Shown here in pieces: positions 31,707-38,679 of a stretch of 38,679 bases of DNA; the stretch's first letter is position 1, and every line of letters begins with the position of its first letter. Where the stretch lies: NCBI GenBank assembly GCA_018335335.1, contig JAGXKG010000015.1, positions 1 through 38,679 on the forward strand, read 5' to 3'. The notes beneath the pieces were generated by a model. It worked only from the letters and a program-made list of their open reading frames with translations. It did not search any database and was not told the origin of the DNA. A program made the position numbers and the translations under genes. The stretch is from Candidatus Thorarchaeota archaeon (lineage in GTDB: Archaea; Asgardarchaeota; Thorarchaeia; Thorarchaeales; Thorarchaeaceae).

Positions 31707-32167
31707 TCTTCTTCCTCCGGGAACGGAACATTTCTCCATATTCGGAATGCTTCATACCACAGAACCCCACAAACTGATGCCATAAGAAGCAGTAGCAAGA
31801 TGGAATACCAATCGGTATAGCGCCACAGCAATGTAGCAAGTGCTGCGGTCAGCGAGGAGTAAAATGTGGCGTAGAAAAGATATCGTGGGACCATCAAACG
31901 GCCTCTGCCGATAAACTGCTTCAACATACCCACTCGGATATCTCTTCTAATACTGTATCTGCCATGGCGGTCTTTGTCCACAAGCCCAATGTCCTTCATC
32001 TTCTCCAAATGATGCATGGATAATGAAGGGCTTGAAAGATCCGTTCCATGCTGTATCTCTCGAGCAGTCATCGGCTCAGGATGGCGGAGCATATACCAGT
32101 ATACACGCAAGGTCCTTCCCTTGATGGACTGTTCTAACTCATCCTGTGGTGGAATTTCGTCAGGCAC
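31703..32167 (-). CDS. Membrane-bound winged-helix transcription regulator
   Basis: A 154-aa protein from GTG 32167 (GGAG 7 nt upstream). Residues about 15-75 form an ArsR/MarR-like winged helix (RTLRVYWYMLRHPEPMTAREIQ, then LSSPSLSMHHLEKMKDIGLV and DRHGRYSI). Two transmembrane helices (about 95-115 and 118-140) and an acidic tail follow. One-component membrane regulators of this kind are common in archaea. Translational coupling to the Thr-rich surface protein suggests a sensor-regulator pair in which the surface protein reports on the outside. The ligand and targets are unknown. Confidence 0.8.
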   Translation of the reverse strand: MPDEIPPQDELEQSIKGRTLRVYWYMLRHPEPMTAREIQHGTDLSSPSLSMHHLEKMKDIGLVDKDRHGRYSIRRDIRVGMLKQFIGRGRLMVPRYLFYATFYSSLTAALATLLWRYTDWYSILLLLLMASVCGVLWYEAFRIWRNVPFPEEEE

Positions 32168-32384
32168 ACGCTATCGCTCCAACGAGAGGTACACCATATG
32201 CTCACACCCGTTCCTCTTAACTGCTATGGGAAGGAAAAAGAACAAGCATCCAATTGAATGTAAGAATGAATATTGTGAGGATACCAATATTCTCAAATAC
32301 TCCGTCTTCAGCGATACAATCAGGCCGACCTGGTAGAGCTTTGGGTTACACCAAAACTTCTGAGCGACCAAGGAGAAATACGCT

Positions 32385-32726
32385 GTGTCTAGTACTCGAG
32401 AGCCAATCACTCCAAAACCGCCGAGAAAGCGGGACAAAGTGCTTGTTATTCTACAGGAACAGTGCAAGCAATGTGAACTATGCACTGAATTTTGTCCAAA
32501 AGACGTACTCTGCATCGATGAGAGCAAATACAACGAAAAGGGATATCATCCCGTCACAGCTTGTGACATCGATTCCTGTGTGAATTGCGAATTCTGTGAG
32601 CGAATATGCCCAGATATGGCAATTTTCTTAGCTGAAAGAGATGAAGCAAGAGAGGCCTATGAAAAAGGCGATTTGGAGAAGGGAGCGCTCATTCCTGAAT
32701 TTGAGGAGGAAGAAGAGGAGGACTAG
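32385..32726 (+). CDS. korD: 2-oxoacid:ferredoxin oxidoreductase delta subunit (KorD-like)
   Basis: A ferredoxin-like subunit of a 2-oxoglutarate (or other 2-oxoacid):ferredoxin oxidoreductase. The 113-aa product from GTG 32385 (AGGAG about 9 nt upstream) has two [4Fe-4S] motifs, CKQCELCTEFCPKDVL and CVNCEFCERICPDMAI, the standard KorD/PorD arrangement, and a strongly acidic end. It lies 3 bp before korA. The 217 bp upstream, to the winged-helix gene, presumably hold both divergent promoters. I see no clear gene there. Confidence 0.85.
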   Translation: MSSTREPITPKPPRKRDKVLVILQEQCKQCELCTEFCPKDVLCIDESKYNEKGYHPVTACDIDSCVNCEFCERICPDMAIFLAERDEAREAYEKGDLEKGALIPEFEEEEEED

Positions 32727-32729
32727 TTA

Positions 32730-33866
32730 ATGCCTGAGCAAACTATGTTTACAATGGGTGATATCGCCTGTGCGGAAGGAGCGCTGCATGCGGGTTGCAG
32801 GTATTTCGGTGGGTATCCCATTACACCAGCGACAGAAATAGCTGAACGTATGTCTCAACGGATGCCAGAAATTGGTGGCTCGTATGTGCAGTACGAGGAT
32901 GAGATTGCATCAATTACCAGCGTTATAGGGGCATCATGGACCGGTACAAAATCCATGACTGCAACATCCGGACCTGGCGTTAGCCTCATGAATGAATCAA
33001 TAGGTCTTGCTGTAATGACCGAAACACCATTGGTATTGGTCAATATCATGAGAGGAGCTCCAAGCACAGGACAACCCACACGAGGTCAGCAGGGTGACGT
33101 CATGCAGGCCAAGTGGGGTAGTCATGGAGACTACCAAATCATTGCCCTTACTCCAGCTTCAGTCCAAGAAATGTTCGATCAGACAGTGAAAGCGTTCAAC
33201 TTGGCTGAAAAATATAGAGTGCCTGTTTTTGTACTTGCAGATGAAACTGTAGGTCACATGAGAGAGCGACTTGTCATTCCAGATAAAGATGACATCGAAA
33301 TAGTCAATCGGAAAAAGCCAACTGTTGATCCTTCAGAGTATCTTCCATTCAAACCAGACGAGGACCAGATTCCTCCTATGGCTGTGTTTGGCTCAGAATA
33401 TCAGTTCTATGCTACAGGCCTTACTCACGATGAGCGTGGATATCCTACTGATGCCGAAGATGTTCAGATGCAATTGATTACCCGCCTCAATCACAAGATT
33501 CTCGATCACATGGACGATATTGTTGAAGTTGAGGAGTTCATGCTTGATGATGCAGACATAGCATTGATTGCCTATGGAACACCATCCCGCAGCGGGCGAA
33601 AAGCCATTCGAGAGGTCAGAGAAGAAGGTATCAAGGCGGGTATGTTGAGACTAAAAACTGTATGGCCATTCCCCGAGGACATCGTTGCTAATTTGGCTTC
33701 AGAAGTCGAGCATATAATCGTTGCAGAACAGAATATGGGCCAGATATACCATATGGTTAGAGGCCCAGCTGCACCTACACCCATTCACTTGATGCAGAAA
33801 CCAACCGGTATGCCACAACTTCCAAGTGAGATAATCGCCAAAATCGAAGAGATTGATTCGATTTAA
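32730..33866 (+). CDS. korA: 2-oxoacid:ferredoxin oxidoreductase alpha subunit (KorA-like)
   Basis: The alpha subunit of a CoA-dependent 2-oxoacid oxidoreductase, probably 2-oxoglutarate. The 378-aa product has the family core: GDIACAEGALHAGCRYFGGY, PITPATEIAERM, SGPGVSLMNE, RGAPSTGQPT, GDYQIIALTP, a conserved VPVFVLADE, and a C-terminal domain with GTPSRSGRKAIRE. Its normal partner, the thiamine-diphosphate beta subunit KorB, and the gamma subunit KorC are absent: the next gene is an MFS transporter. The enzyme must be completed by genes elsewhere or by a different beta subunit. Confidence 0.9.
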   Translation: MPEQTMFTMGDIACAEGALHAGCRYFGGYPITPATEIAERMSQRMPEIGGSYVQYEDEIASITSVIGASWTGTKSMTATSGPGVSLMNESIGLAVMTETPLVLVNIMRGAPSTGQPTRGQQGDVMQAKWGSHGDYQIIALTPASVQEMFDQTVKAFNLAEKYRVPVFVLADETVGHMRERLVIPDKDDIEIVNRKKPTVDPSEYLPFKPDEDQIPPMAVFGSEYQFYATGLTHDERGYPTDAEDVQMQLITRLNHKILDHMDDIVEVEEFMLDDADIALIAYGTPSRSGRKAIREVREEGIKAGMLRLKTVWPFPEDIVANLASEVEHIIVAEQNMGQIYHMVRGPAAPTPIHLMQKPTGMPQLPSEIIAKIEEIDSI

Positions 33867-33952
33867 GGCCGAGGAACAGGCCCTAACCGAATTTACCGAT
33901 ACTGAATTGGCTATAGAGGGAAATTCCCAAATAATGCTGATGGGGGCCCGAG

Positions 33953-35167
33953 ATGACAGAAGAATCCATTCTCAGGAGTAGAAGCGGATTTGCACTGATT
34001 CCAATGCAGATTACAGGCGGCTTTGTGTTATCACTCTATTTTACATTCATTCCGCTCTATGTATATGACTTGTACGGTTTCATAGCAAGCTCGCTATGCA
34101 GAACACTAGTTGCCATTACAGCGATCTCACTCTCGTGGGTGTGGGGCTGGGTATCAGATATGTTTGCATCAAGGAAGAAACTTCTTGCCATTTCCATGAT
34201 TGGGCAGGCCGCATTCACCGTTCTCTTTCCCCTCACTGAGCTAGTGGCGGGTTCAGGGATGTTCCACTTGGCAATCTTACTCTTTGCATACATGCTTGCT
34301 TCGCTGTTTACCTCGCTATATAATCCAGTACGAAATGCCACTATTACATTAATGGAACAGAGGGAGGAACGAAGGGCATCCAATATTGGTGCATTTTTTC
34401 TGTTCTCTTCAGCTGGGTGGGGATTGGGCGGGCTACTCATTGGATATCTCTGGGACATCTGGCCACTTCATCTTACATTCTTGTTTACTGCAGGAATTCA
34501 CCTTGTAGCTATGGCAATTTTTCTAGTCTTGTTTCAAGAAGAGGATGTAGAAACTGAAGCTCCTCCGAGAAGAGGAGTCATTGAAAGCCTTCGAAATATG
34601 AAGCCAGTTCTTTTCCAAGTCACACTGGCGATTCTGCTCATCAGCGTAGGTCGAGGAGTATTCTTGCCACTCTTCCAAGTGAAGATATACGAAATCTACG
34701 GAAGGGAGAGCTTCTGGATAGGAGTCATCAGTGCCCTCAGCGGATTGGCGGGGGCGATTGGGTCCTTTGGCTATGGAAAGCTAACTGATCGTATAGGTGA
34801 TTCGGCCGCCCTTAGATTAGGCATGTTCGGTAATCTTGGCCTTTTTCTCCTCGGCATCCTAAATCATCCCATCACAGCGGCTTTGGTTTGGATATTCCCC
34901 ATCTGGCCACTCATTTCCGTATCTTCTGTTTCCTTGGCTGCTGGCCACTCTGAGGACACCAGACGGGGAGAAGCACAAGGAGTCATAGAAAGTGCAAGGT
35001 CGTTTTCCGGGCTTTTCTCAGTGATAGGCGGGATAGCAGCTTTCTTGCTAGGTGCTGAGCAGGATATCAATAGATTAGCTCCATTTTTCTTGTCTTTGAT
35101 TCTCTTCCCAATTCTAGCATACATTCCTGCAAAGAGAAGCGAGAGCAAGGATTCGGAAGACGTCTAA
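33953..35167 (+). CDS. Major facilitator superfamily transporter
   Basis: A 404-aa membrane protein with about twelve hydrophobic helices in two halves, typical of MFS. Conserved loop motifs are present: GWVSDMFASRKK after helix 2 (motif A type), RNATITLMEQREERRASNIG in the middle of the first half, and GYGKLTDRIGDSAALR in the second. The central loop is charged (EEDVETEAPPRRGVIES). The substrate cannot be inferred. It starts at ATG 33953, 86 bp after korA on the same strand, and may be cotranscribed. Confidence 0.85.
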   Translation: MTEESILRSRSGFALIPMQITGGFVLSLYFTFIPLYVYDLYGFIASSLCRTLVAITAISLSWVWGWVSDMFASRKKLLAISMIGQAAFTVLFPLTELVAGSGMFHLAILLFAYMLASLFTSLYNPVRNATITLMEQREERRASNIGAFFLFSSAGWGLGGLLIGYLWDIWPLHLTFLFTAGIHLVAMAIFLVLFQEEDVETEAPPRRGVIESLRNMKPVLFQVTLAILLISVGRGVFLPLFQVKIYEIYGRESFWIGVISALSGLAGAIGSFGYGKLTDRIGDSAALRLGMFGNLGLFLLGILNHPITAALVWIFPIWPLISVSSVSLAAGHSEDTRRGEAQGVIESARSFSGLFSVIGGIAAFLLGAEQDINRLAPFFLSLILFPILAYIPAKRSESKDSEDV

Positions 35168-35204
35168 ATTTTGTGATAATCATAGACCAAGAAGAGTGAG
35201 AACA

Positions 35205-35786
35205 TCAAGAATTGATAATATCTTTCACTACGTTTCCACCTTCCACAACTCCCCAAGCACCAAATGATAGCTTCTTCCACCGAGTATAGAGATTATCCAT
35301 CTGATGAGTCAATACACCAAAGTAGAGTGTGAGAACAATTCCATGGGATACGATTAGGAGTTTCGTCTCTTCTTTTTTCTTGACGTCGTCTACACCGCTC
35401 GTAAATCGCCTAAGTGCCGAGGAAGTTGTCTCCCAACCATGGACGCCTTCGTGAGGGTTTTCCAATGCCCGCTTGACAGAAGTTTCATATTCATTTTTTG
35501 TAAGCGGTGTGGCCACATCACGATCTAGTTCATTGAAGTTCGCCATTTCCTGGATAGAAAGTGAATTTCTCTTTGCTATTGGATGAGCTGTTTGATGGGC
35601 CTTCTTCTCTTCTGAAGTAATTATGACTTCAACATCATCAAAGTGACCTGATGAAGCAAGTCTCTTAGCATGTAGTTCGCCCTTGCCACTGAGACTCCAT
35701 TGGCTAGCTGGTATATTGAAATCCAGCTCTGATTCGCAGTGCCTTAAGAAAAACAATTTTTTATTCAATGTGCATCTCTCTGTCAC
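35205..35786 (-). CDS. Histidine phosphatase family protein with RHC variant motif
   Basis: A phosphohistidine-type phosphatase/phosphoglycerate mutase-like protein of 193 aa. It has the catalytic arginine-histidine (R15, H16) in FLRHCESELDFN, where most members have RHG, the helper motif TSEEKKAHQTA, an acidic ELDRD, and the second catalytic histidine in IVSHGIVLTLYFG. The substitution of Gly by Cys at position 17 keeps both catalytic histidines. The apparent start GTG at 35786 has no clear SD, and a TTG at residue 7 or 11 would also fit the family N terminus. It is convergent with the MFS gene and next to the left end of the mobile element. Confidence 0.75.
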   Translation of the reverse strand: MTERCTLNKKLFFLRHCESELDFNIPASQWSLSGKGELHAKRLASSGHFDDVEVIITSEEKKAHQTAHPIAKRNSLSIQEMANFNELDRDVATPLTKNEYETSVKRALENPHEGVHGWETTSSALRRFTSGVDDVKKKEETKLLIVSHGIVLTLYFGVLTHQMDNLYTRWKKLSFGAWGVVEGGNVVKDIINS

Positions 35787-35880
35787 TGTTTCATATATGA
35801 GAATTTAATATCTCGGCGGTAGCCATTTTTGGATATTGGAAGTACAGAAAGGGGAGAAAGAGAAGAATTAGTCTCTTTAC

Positions 35881-36030
35881 CTAGGTACCTTCTGCATAAG
35901 CATGAGCATACTTCTCTTGTTCTTCTGTCCATTCATCAATCTCAATGCCCATGGTTTTCAGCTTCTGCTTTGCTGTCTGTTTGTCTAGATCTTTAGAGAA
36001 TCTAGCACTATATGAAGTCGTTGCATTCTT
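35881..36030 (-). pseudogene. ahcY: Orphan 3' fragment of ahcY, 49 codons without start
   Basis: A minus-strand open stretch from 36030 to the TAG at 35881-35883, closed upstream by an in-frame TAG at 36031-36033, so it cannot be a complete gene. The last 35 codons are identical to the intact ahcY end. Before them come 14 diverged codons (KNATTSYSARFSKD), where the intact gene reads VYEFPKE at the matching place. The shared F-x-K-x-LDKQ pattern with different codons suggests homologous but older or foreign sequence. The 35787-36348 stretch otherwise holds no gene I can support; a TATA-like ATTATATC lies at 36129-36136. Confidence 0.75.
35883..35988. repeat. 106-bp direct repeat, left copy (orphan ahcY 3' end)
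   Basis: Perfectly identical over 106 bp to 38553-38658 (offset 2670). On the minus strand it encodes the final 35 codons of S-adenosylhomocysteinase, starting at LDKQTAKQKL and ending AHAYAEGT. It is followed by TAG and by host-like sequence reaching to the histidine phosphatase gene. Confidence 0.95.
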
Positions 36031-36348
36031 CTAAATGGAGAAAGAGTATGTGTTTGCCGACTTTCATCATCTATCAAAGACTCTCCTTTTTACCGAAAAA
36101 TGGATTTAGTATCCCAATTATTGTGGAGATTATATCTTAGAATAAGAATATAGAGGTAGAAAAGGGCACATGGGAGATATGATGAATGAGTCTTGATACT
36201 ATTGCAAGCCTTCACAATATTCTAGACACTTCTTTTGTTTGTTTTTCGAAAGAATTTAGAAACGAATCAGCAAGATACTGGTTTGCGGGACGATGAAGCG
36301 AGTGGTTTGAGAACCAACGCAATCGAAAACAATGAAAGAGGTAAGGGC

Positions 36349-38550
36349 ATGGTTTTCATACCGAAAACATACGGCAGGTTTTGCAAGCTCATTGAGAAGC
36401 ATCCAGAGGTTAGGAAATATGATTCCTTTGAAGAATCCCTCCTTCAAACGAGAAGGTACTACCAAATAAGAAACGTCGTAGAAAAGGGGAAACCCGAGAA
36501 ACTTAGTTACAGAGGATGGTGGAGAGAATTATCAAGGCGGTTTGGAGTATCCCAATACACCATCAAAGGATGGTTTTCAACAGAGAAATTGCCAAAACTA
36601 CTACGGCTAGTCATGGAAAAGGAACAGAAACTGAAATCGGGCAGCAAAAATACATGGAGAAAATCCCGATTTCTCAAAACGCCAGAAACATTTCATGCCT
36701 TTCAAGAAATGCTTAATCGGCATCCACATCTAATGACCACAGAAACATTCGAAGAAAAGATAGATTATGTAATCAAGTACTACCAAATGCGGGCGAACGG
36801 AGCGGCCACTCGTGAAATGTCACATTCTGAAATGGCAAGATCGCTACAGGTTCCGAGAGGTACACTAGTCAATTGGGTATATGAACGTACTAGACCGAAT
36901 CTCATAACTCAAGTTCTACGAAATGAACGTCTACGAATTGAGTATGAAGCAACTTTCCCAAGCGCATCAAATAAACATAGAATTGACCTGGGGGATGTCC
37001 GAAGAGCGTTTCCCTTTGAAGTGGTATCAAAAAATGAACCAGTCTCGCAAATATCTGATAGAATTGTGAATCTGATAAATGCCAAGGAAATTAACAATAG
37101 AATAATTATAATCGATTTTCATCGATATAACCCAAGATATGGCGCAACATGGTTGAAGAAAACATACAGAATAATAGACAAGAACAGGGAGAAGATAGAA
37201 GAGAAACTTAATGAAAATTGTGAATCTAAAATCTCCTGCCGGCTTTCCACGGTTTCTAATACTCTTTTCATATGGAGGAGAAGTAAATCCATGAATCTCA
37301 TTCACTATCTTCAAGATGAATTGTTTTTCTTCGATAAGCCATATCATCGTCAACTAATAGAAACGGCCAAAGAGCACTTGGGTCTAAGTGGAAATTATGA
37401 ATTCAGCAAGGTCTTGCGGCAATTAGCCCGTTATACTCAAGTCAACAATAGTGACAAGTCCAGAATTATATCCGACTTAAGGCCAGAATCAAATCATATT
37501 CAAGGTAAGGTGCTGTATCTCTTAATGGAAATTCTGAATTATGGTTTTCGTGAGATTATTCAGAGAACCGAAAGCATTGGCGAAGGACACCAATGGGGAA
37601 ATCCAAATGACATATCAGATTTTGATCTTCATTGTCTTCTATCTAGGTTATTCGCATCTATTGTGTCAGATGGTACAATCGAAGAAGGGGGCAGAATCTA
37701 TTACTACGAGAAGAATGCCATAAGACGAAAGAAAGTCAAAGAAGCCTTGAAGAAACTCGGAAAACTTCACCTCCGTTCAATAACAGATAGGCAAAACAAG
37801 GTGTCAGGATTCACAATTCCTGCGACAATTGGAAGAATTCTTGTCAATTTGGGAATACCGGTAGGGGACAAGGTACTGCAAGGGATTCAAATTCCCGACT
37901 TCATATTGAATGGACCACCAGATTTCCAAACAGCCTATCTAGAAGATTTGATACCCGAAGAGGGGTGGGTGTCAATCTCGAAACAAGGGAACTGTAGAAT
38001 AGGATTCGCAAGATCTGCTGTTATTCATGATCCAGCAAAGATAGAGAAGTATCCCAGCGCACCTGTGCTACCCGGCTCGATTATTAACTACGTCAAAGAA
38101 TCGGGCAAGAAGAAATACCGTACATATGGCAAAGAAAATGTATCAGATTTATTTTATCAAATTTCTATTACGAATCTCAGAAGTGAAGCAAAAAACAAAA
38201 GCGAAGCATTACAACTGCTCGATATTGTGAATCAGAGTCTTCCGTCGCTTCTGAAAGCAGAAAGAGGAATTGCAGAGAACAACGGAATCCGGATGAAAAA
38301 ATGTTTCGTGGGTGGTATTAGTTTGTCAGACAAGACAGAACGAATGTCTGTGAGATGGCAAACATCAACAAGTAGTAACCAAGATGCTGCTTTGTGGGCT
38401 CTAGTTGCGCCACCCAATGATAGACGGAAAAATAGTAGACTCAAAAGCTGGCTATCAAAGAATCGACAAGTAGCAAGAGCTGCAAAGGAGAAGAAAAGGC
38501 TCCTCAATCAGGTTTCATCTGATGGGAGCCAAATGGTAGTTCTTGGTTAA
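36349..38550 (+). CDS. LAGLIDADG-like homing endonuclease family protein with two N-terminal HTH segments
   Basis: A 733-aa protein from ATG 36349, with AGAGGT 6 nt upstream; the frame's earlier TTG at 36235 lacks support. Residues about 55-76 (WWRELSRRFGVSQYTIKGW) and 157-178 (SHSEMARSLQVPRGTLVNW) look like repeated helix-turn-helix DNA-binding units. The C-terminal half has a DOD-type LAGLIDADG pattern: first helix LLSRLFASIVSDGTI with candidate catalytic D441, then YYYEKNAIRRKKVKEALKK, IPATIGRILVNLGIPVGDK and IPDFILNGPP, second helix YLEDLIPEEG with E537/E538. The tail is Lys/Arg-rich. Neighbours have more GC-rich sequence; this gene is visibly A-rich, a sign of transfer. No intein splicing motifs were seen. 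It probably mobilises the element between the 106-bp repeats. The stop TAA abuts the ahcY stop in convergent orientation. Confidence 0.7.
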   Translation: MVFIPKTYGRFCKLIEKHPEVRKYDSFEESLLQTRRYYQIRNVVEKGKPEKLSYRGWWRELSRRFGVSQYTIKGWFSTEKLPKLLRLVMEKEQKLKSGSKNTWRKSRFLKTPETFHAFQEMLNRHPHLMTTETFEEKIDYVIKYYQMRANGAATREMSHSEMARSLQVPRGTLVNWVYERTRPNLITQVLRNERLRIEYEATFPSASNKHRIDLGDVRRAFPFEVVSKNEPVSQISDRIVNLINAKEINNRIIIIDFHRYNPRYGATWLKKTYRIIDKNREKIEEKLNENCESKISCRLSTVSNTLFIWRRSKSMNLIHYLQDELFFFDKPYHRQLIETAKEHLGLSGNYEFSKVLRQLARYTQVNNSDKSRIISDLRPESNHIQGKVLYLLMEILNYGFREIIQRTESIGEGHQWGNPNDISDFDLHCLLSRLFASIVSDGTIEEGGRIYYYEKNAIRRKKVKEALKKLGKLHLRSITDRQNKVSGFTIPATIGRILVNLGIPVGDKVLQGIQIPDFILNGPPDFQTAYLEDLIPEEGWVSISKQGNCRIGFARSAVIHDPAKIEKYPSAPVLPGSIINYVKESGKKKYRTYGKENVSDLFYQISITNLRSEAKNKSEALQLLDIVNQSLPSLLKAERGIAENNGIRMKKCFVGGISLSDKTERMSVRWQTSTSSNQDAALWALVAPPNDRRKNSRLKSWLSKNRQVARAAKEKKRLLNQVSSDGSQMVVLG

Positions 38551-38679
38551 TCAGGTACCTTCTGCATAAGCATGAGCATACTTCTCTTGTTCTTCTGTCC
38601 ATTCATCAATCTCAATGCCCATGGTTTTCAGCTTCTGCTTTGCTGTCTGTTTGTCTAGCTCCTTTGGAAACTCGTAAAC
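38551..38679 (-). CDS. ahcY: S-adenosylhomocysteinase (SAHH), C-terminal 42 residues; 5' part outside window
   Basis: The gene's 3' end, read on the minus strand from the window edge to TGA at 38551-38553. It ends MGIEIDEWTEEQEKYAHAY, then AEGT, preceded by VYEFPKELDKQTAKQK. This matches the closing segment of archaeal SAHH (PxEID..A..KL..MGI.ID.LTEEQ..Y....GT). The enzyme splits S-adenosylhomocysteine to adenosine and homocysteine, keeping methylation running. Its last 35 codons are the right-hand copy of the 106-bp repeat, so this end was probably supplied by the inserted element. Confidence 0.85.
   Translation of the reverse strand, partial: VYEFPKELDKQTAKQKLKTMGIEIDEWTEEQEKYAHAYAEGT
38553..38658. 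repeat. 106-bp direct repeat, right copy (in-frame ahcY 3' end)
   Basis: Identical to 35883-35988. It lies within the intact ahcY frame. The identity stops at the last base before the differing stop codons on one side and inside the codon run K-E/D-L-D-K-Q on the other. Confidence 0.95.

Larger units (their letters stand above)
35883..38658. mobile_element. Putative integrative/homing element inserted at the ahcY 3' end
   Basis: A 2.8-kb unit bounded by two perfect 106-bp direct repeats (35883-35988 and 38553-38658), each encoding the last 35 codons of S-adenosylhomocysteinase on the minus strand. Identity ends exactly at the stop codon (TAG on the left copy, TGA on the right) and, upstream, at the same base in both. 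Between them is one long plus-strand gene for a LAGLIDADG-like protein with helix-turn-helix segments. The right-hand copy joins the intact ahcY frame running off the window. The left copy continues for about 14 diverged codons to an in-frame TAG. The arrangement resembles e14 or phage 21 in icd, where the incoming element restores the gene's end. Confidence 0.7.

Noticed and set aside
32171-32533. 120-codon minus-strand frame upstream of the winged-helix gene
   Set aside because: It overlaps the 5' half of korD and shows no domain; korD has intact ferredoxin motifs.
36349-38550. Intein or intron interpretation of the LAGLIDADG-like gene
   Set aside because: It is on the strand opposite ahcY, has its own start and ribosome binding site, and removing it would not splice an ahcY frame; the 106-bp repeats instead indicate element-type insertion.
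1-38679. tRNA and rRNA genes
   Set aside because: I looked for T-arm-like motifs and rRNA signatures in the intergenic gaps and found none I could fold convincingly.

Overview
The window is archaeal chromosome. Its left end carries the conserved archaeal block eL43 - Rrp42 - Rrp41 - Rrp4 - SBDS - proteasome alpha. Promoters look like archaeal TATA boxes, many starts are GTG or TTG with good Shine-Dalgarno (SD) sequences, and the metabolism is built on heterodisulfide-reductase (Hdr) and ferredoxin proteins. An anaerobic, H2- and ferredoxin-using archaeon fits. An Asgard lineage (Thorarchaeota-like) is my guess from the gene mix, but the window has no decisive marker.

Layout. (1) 1-4.6 kb, minus strand: ribosome, exosome and proteasome genes, several with unusual acidic C-terminal tails. 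(2) 4.8-8.7 kb: a small membrane protein, then a Znu/Tro-type metal ABC transporter (permease, ATPase) with a NikR-type regulator, and the substrate-binding protein divergent. NikR keeps all four nickel ligands, so the substrate is probably nickel. (3) 8.7-10.7 kb: a small charged protein, an AEC-type permease and a class II aldolase. (4) 10.9-15 kb, minus: a complete group 3b [NiFe] hydrogenase, hydBGDA. (5) 15.2-30.7 kb: a large Hdr region with two giant HdrA fusions (HdrA-HdrA, and HdrA-HdrA-MvhD) and three separate HdrC-HdrB pairs. Interspersed are a DUF2096-like protein, an ADP-ribosylglycohydrolase, a divergent PCNA-like clamp with a small HARP-like partner candidate, and a radical SAM protein. 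(6) 30.7-35.8 kb: a surface protein with a membrane-bound winged-helix regulator, a KorD-KorA pair without KorB/KorC, an MFS transporter and a histidine phosphatase. (7) 35.9-38.7 kb: a probable mobile element inserted at the 3' end of ahcY (S-adenosylhomocysteinase). It has a 733-aa LAGLIDADG-like protein with helix-turn-helix segments and is bounded by 106-bp perfect direct repeats, each an ahcY 3' end.

How the genes may work together: nickel uptake would feed the hydrogenase. Its electrons, or those of formate or ferredoxin oxidoreductases, may pass through the MvhD-fused HdrA to exchangeable HdrCB modules and ferredoxin. KorA/KorD would use the same ferredoxin pool. The most novel items are the ahcY-targeted element, the PCNA-like/HARP-like pair, and the fused, multiplied Hdr system.
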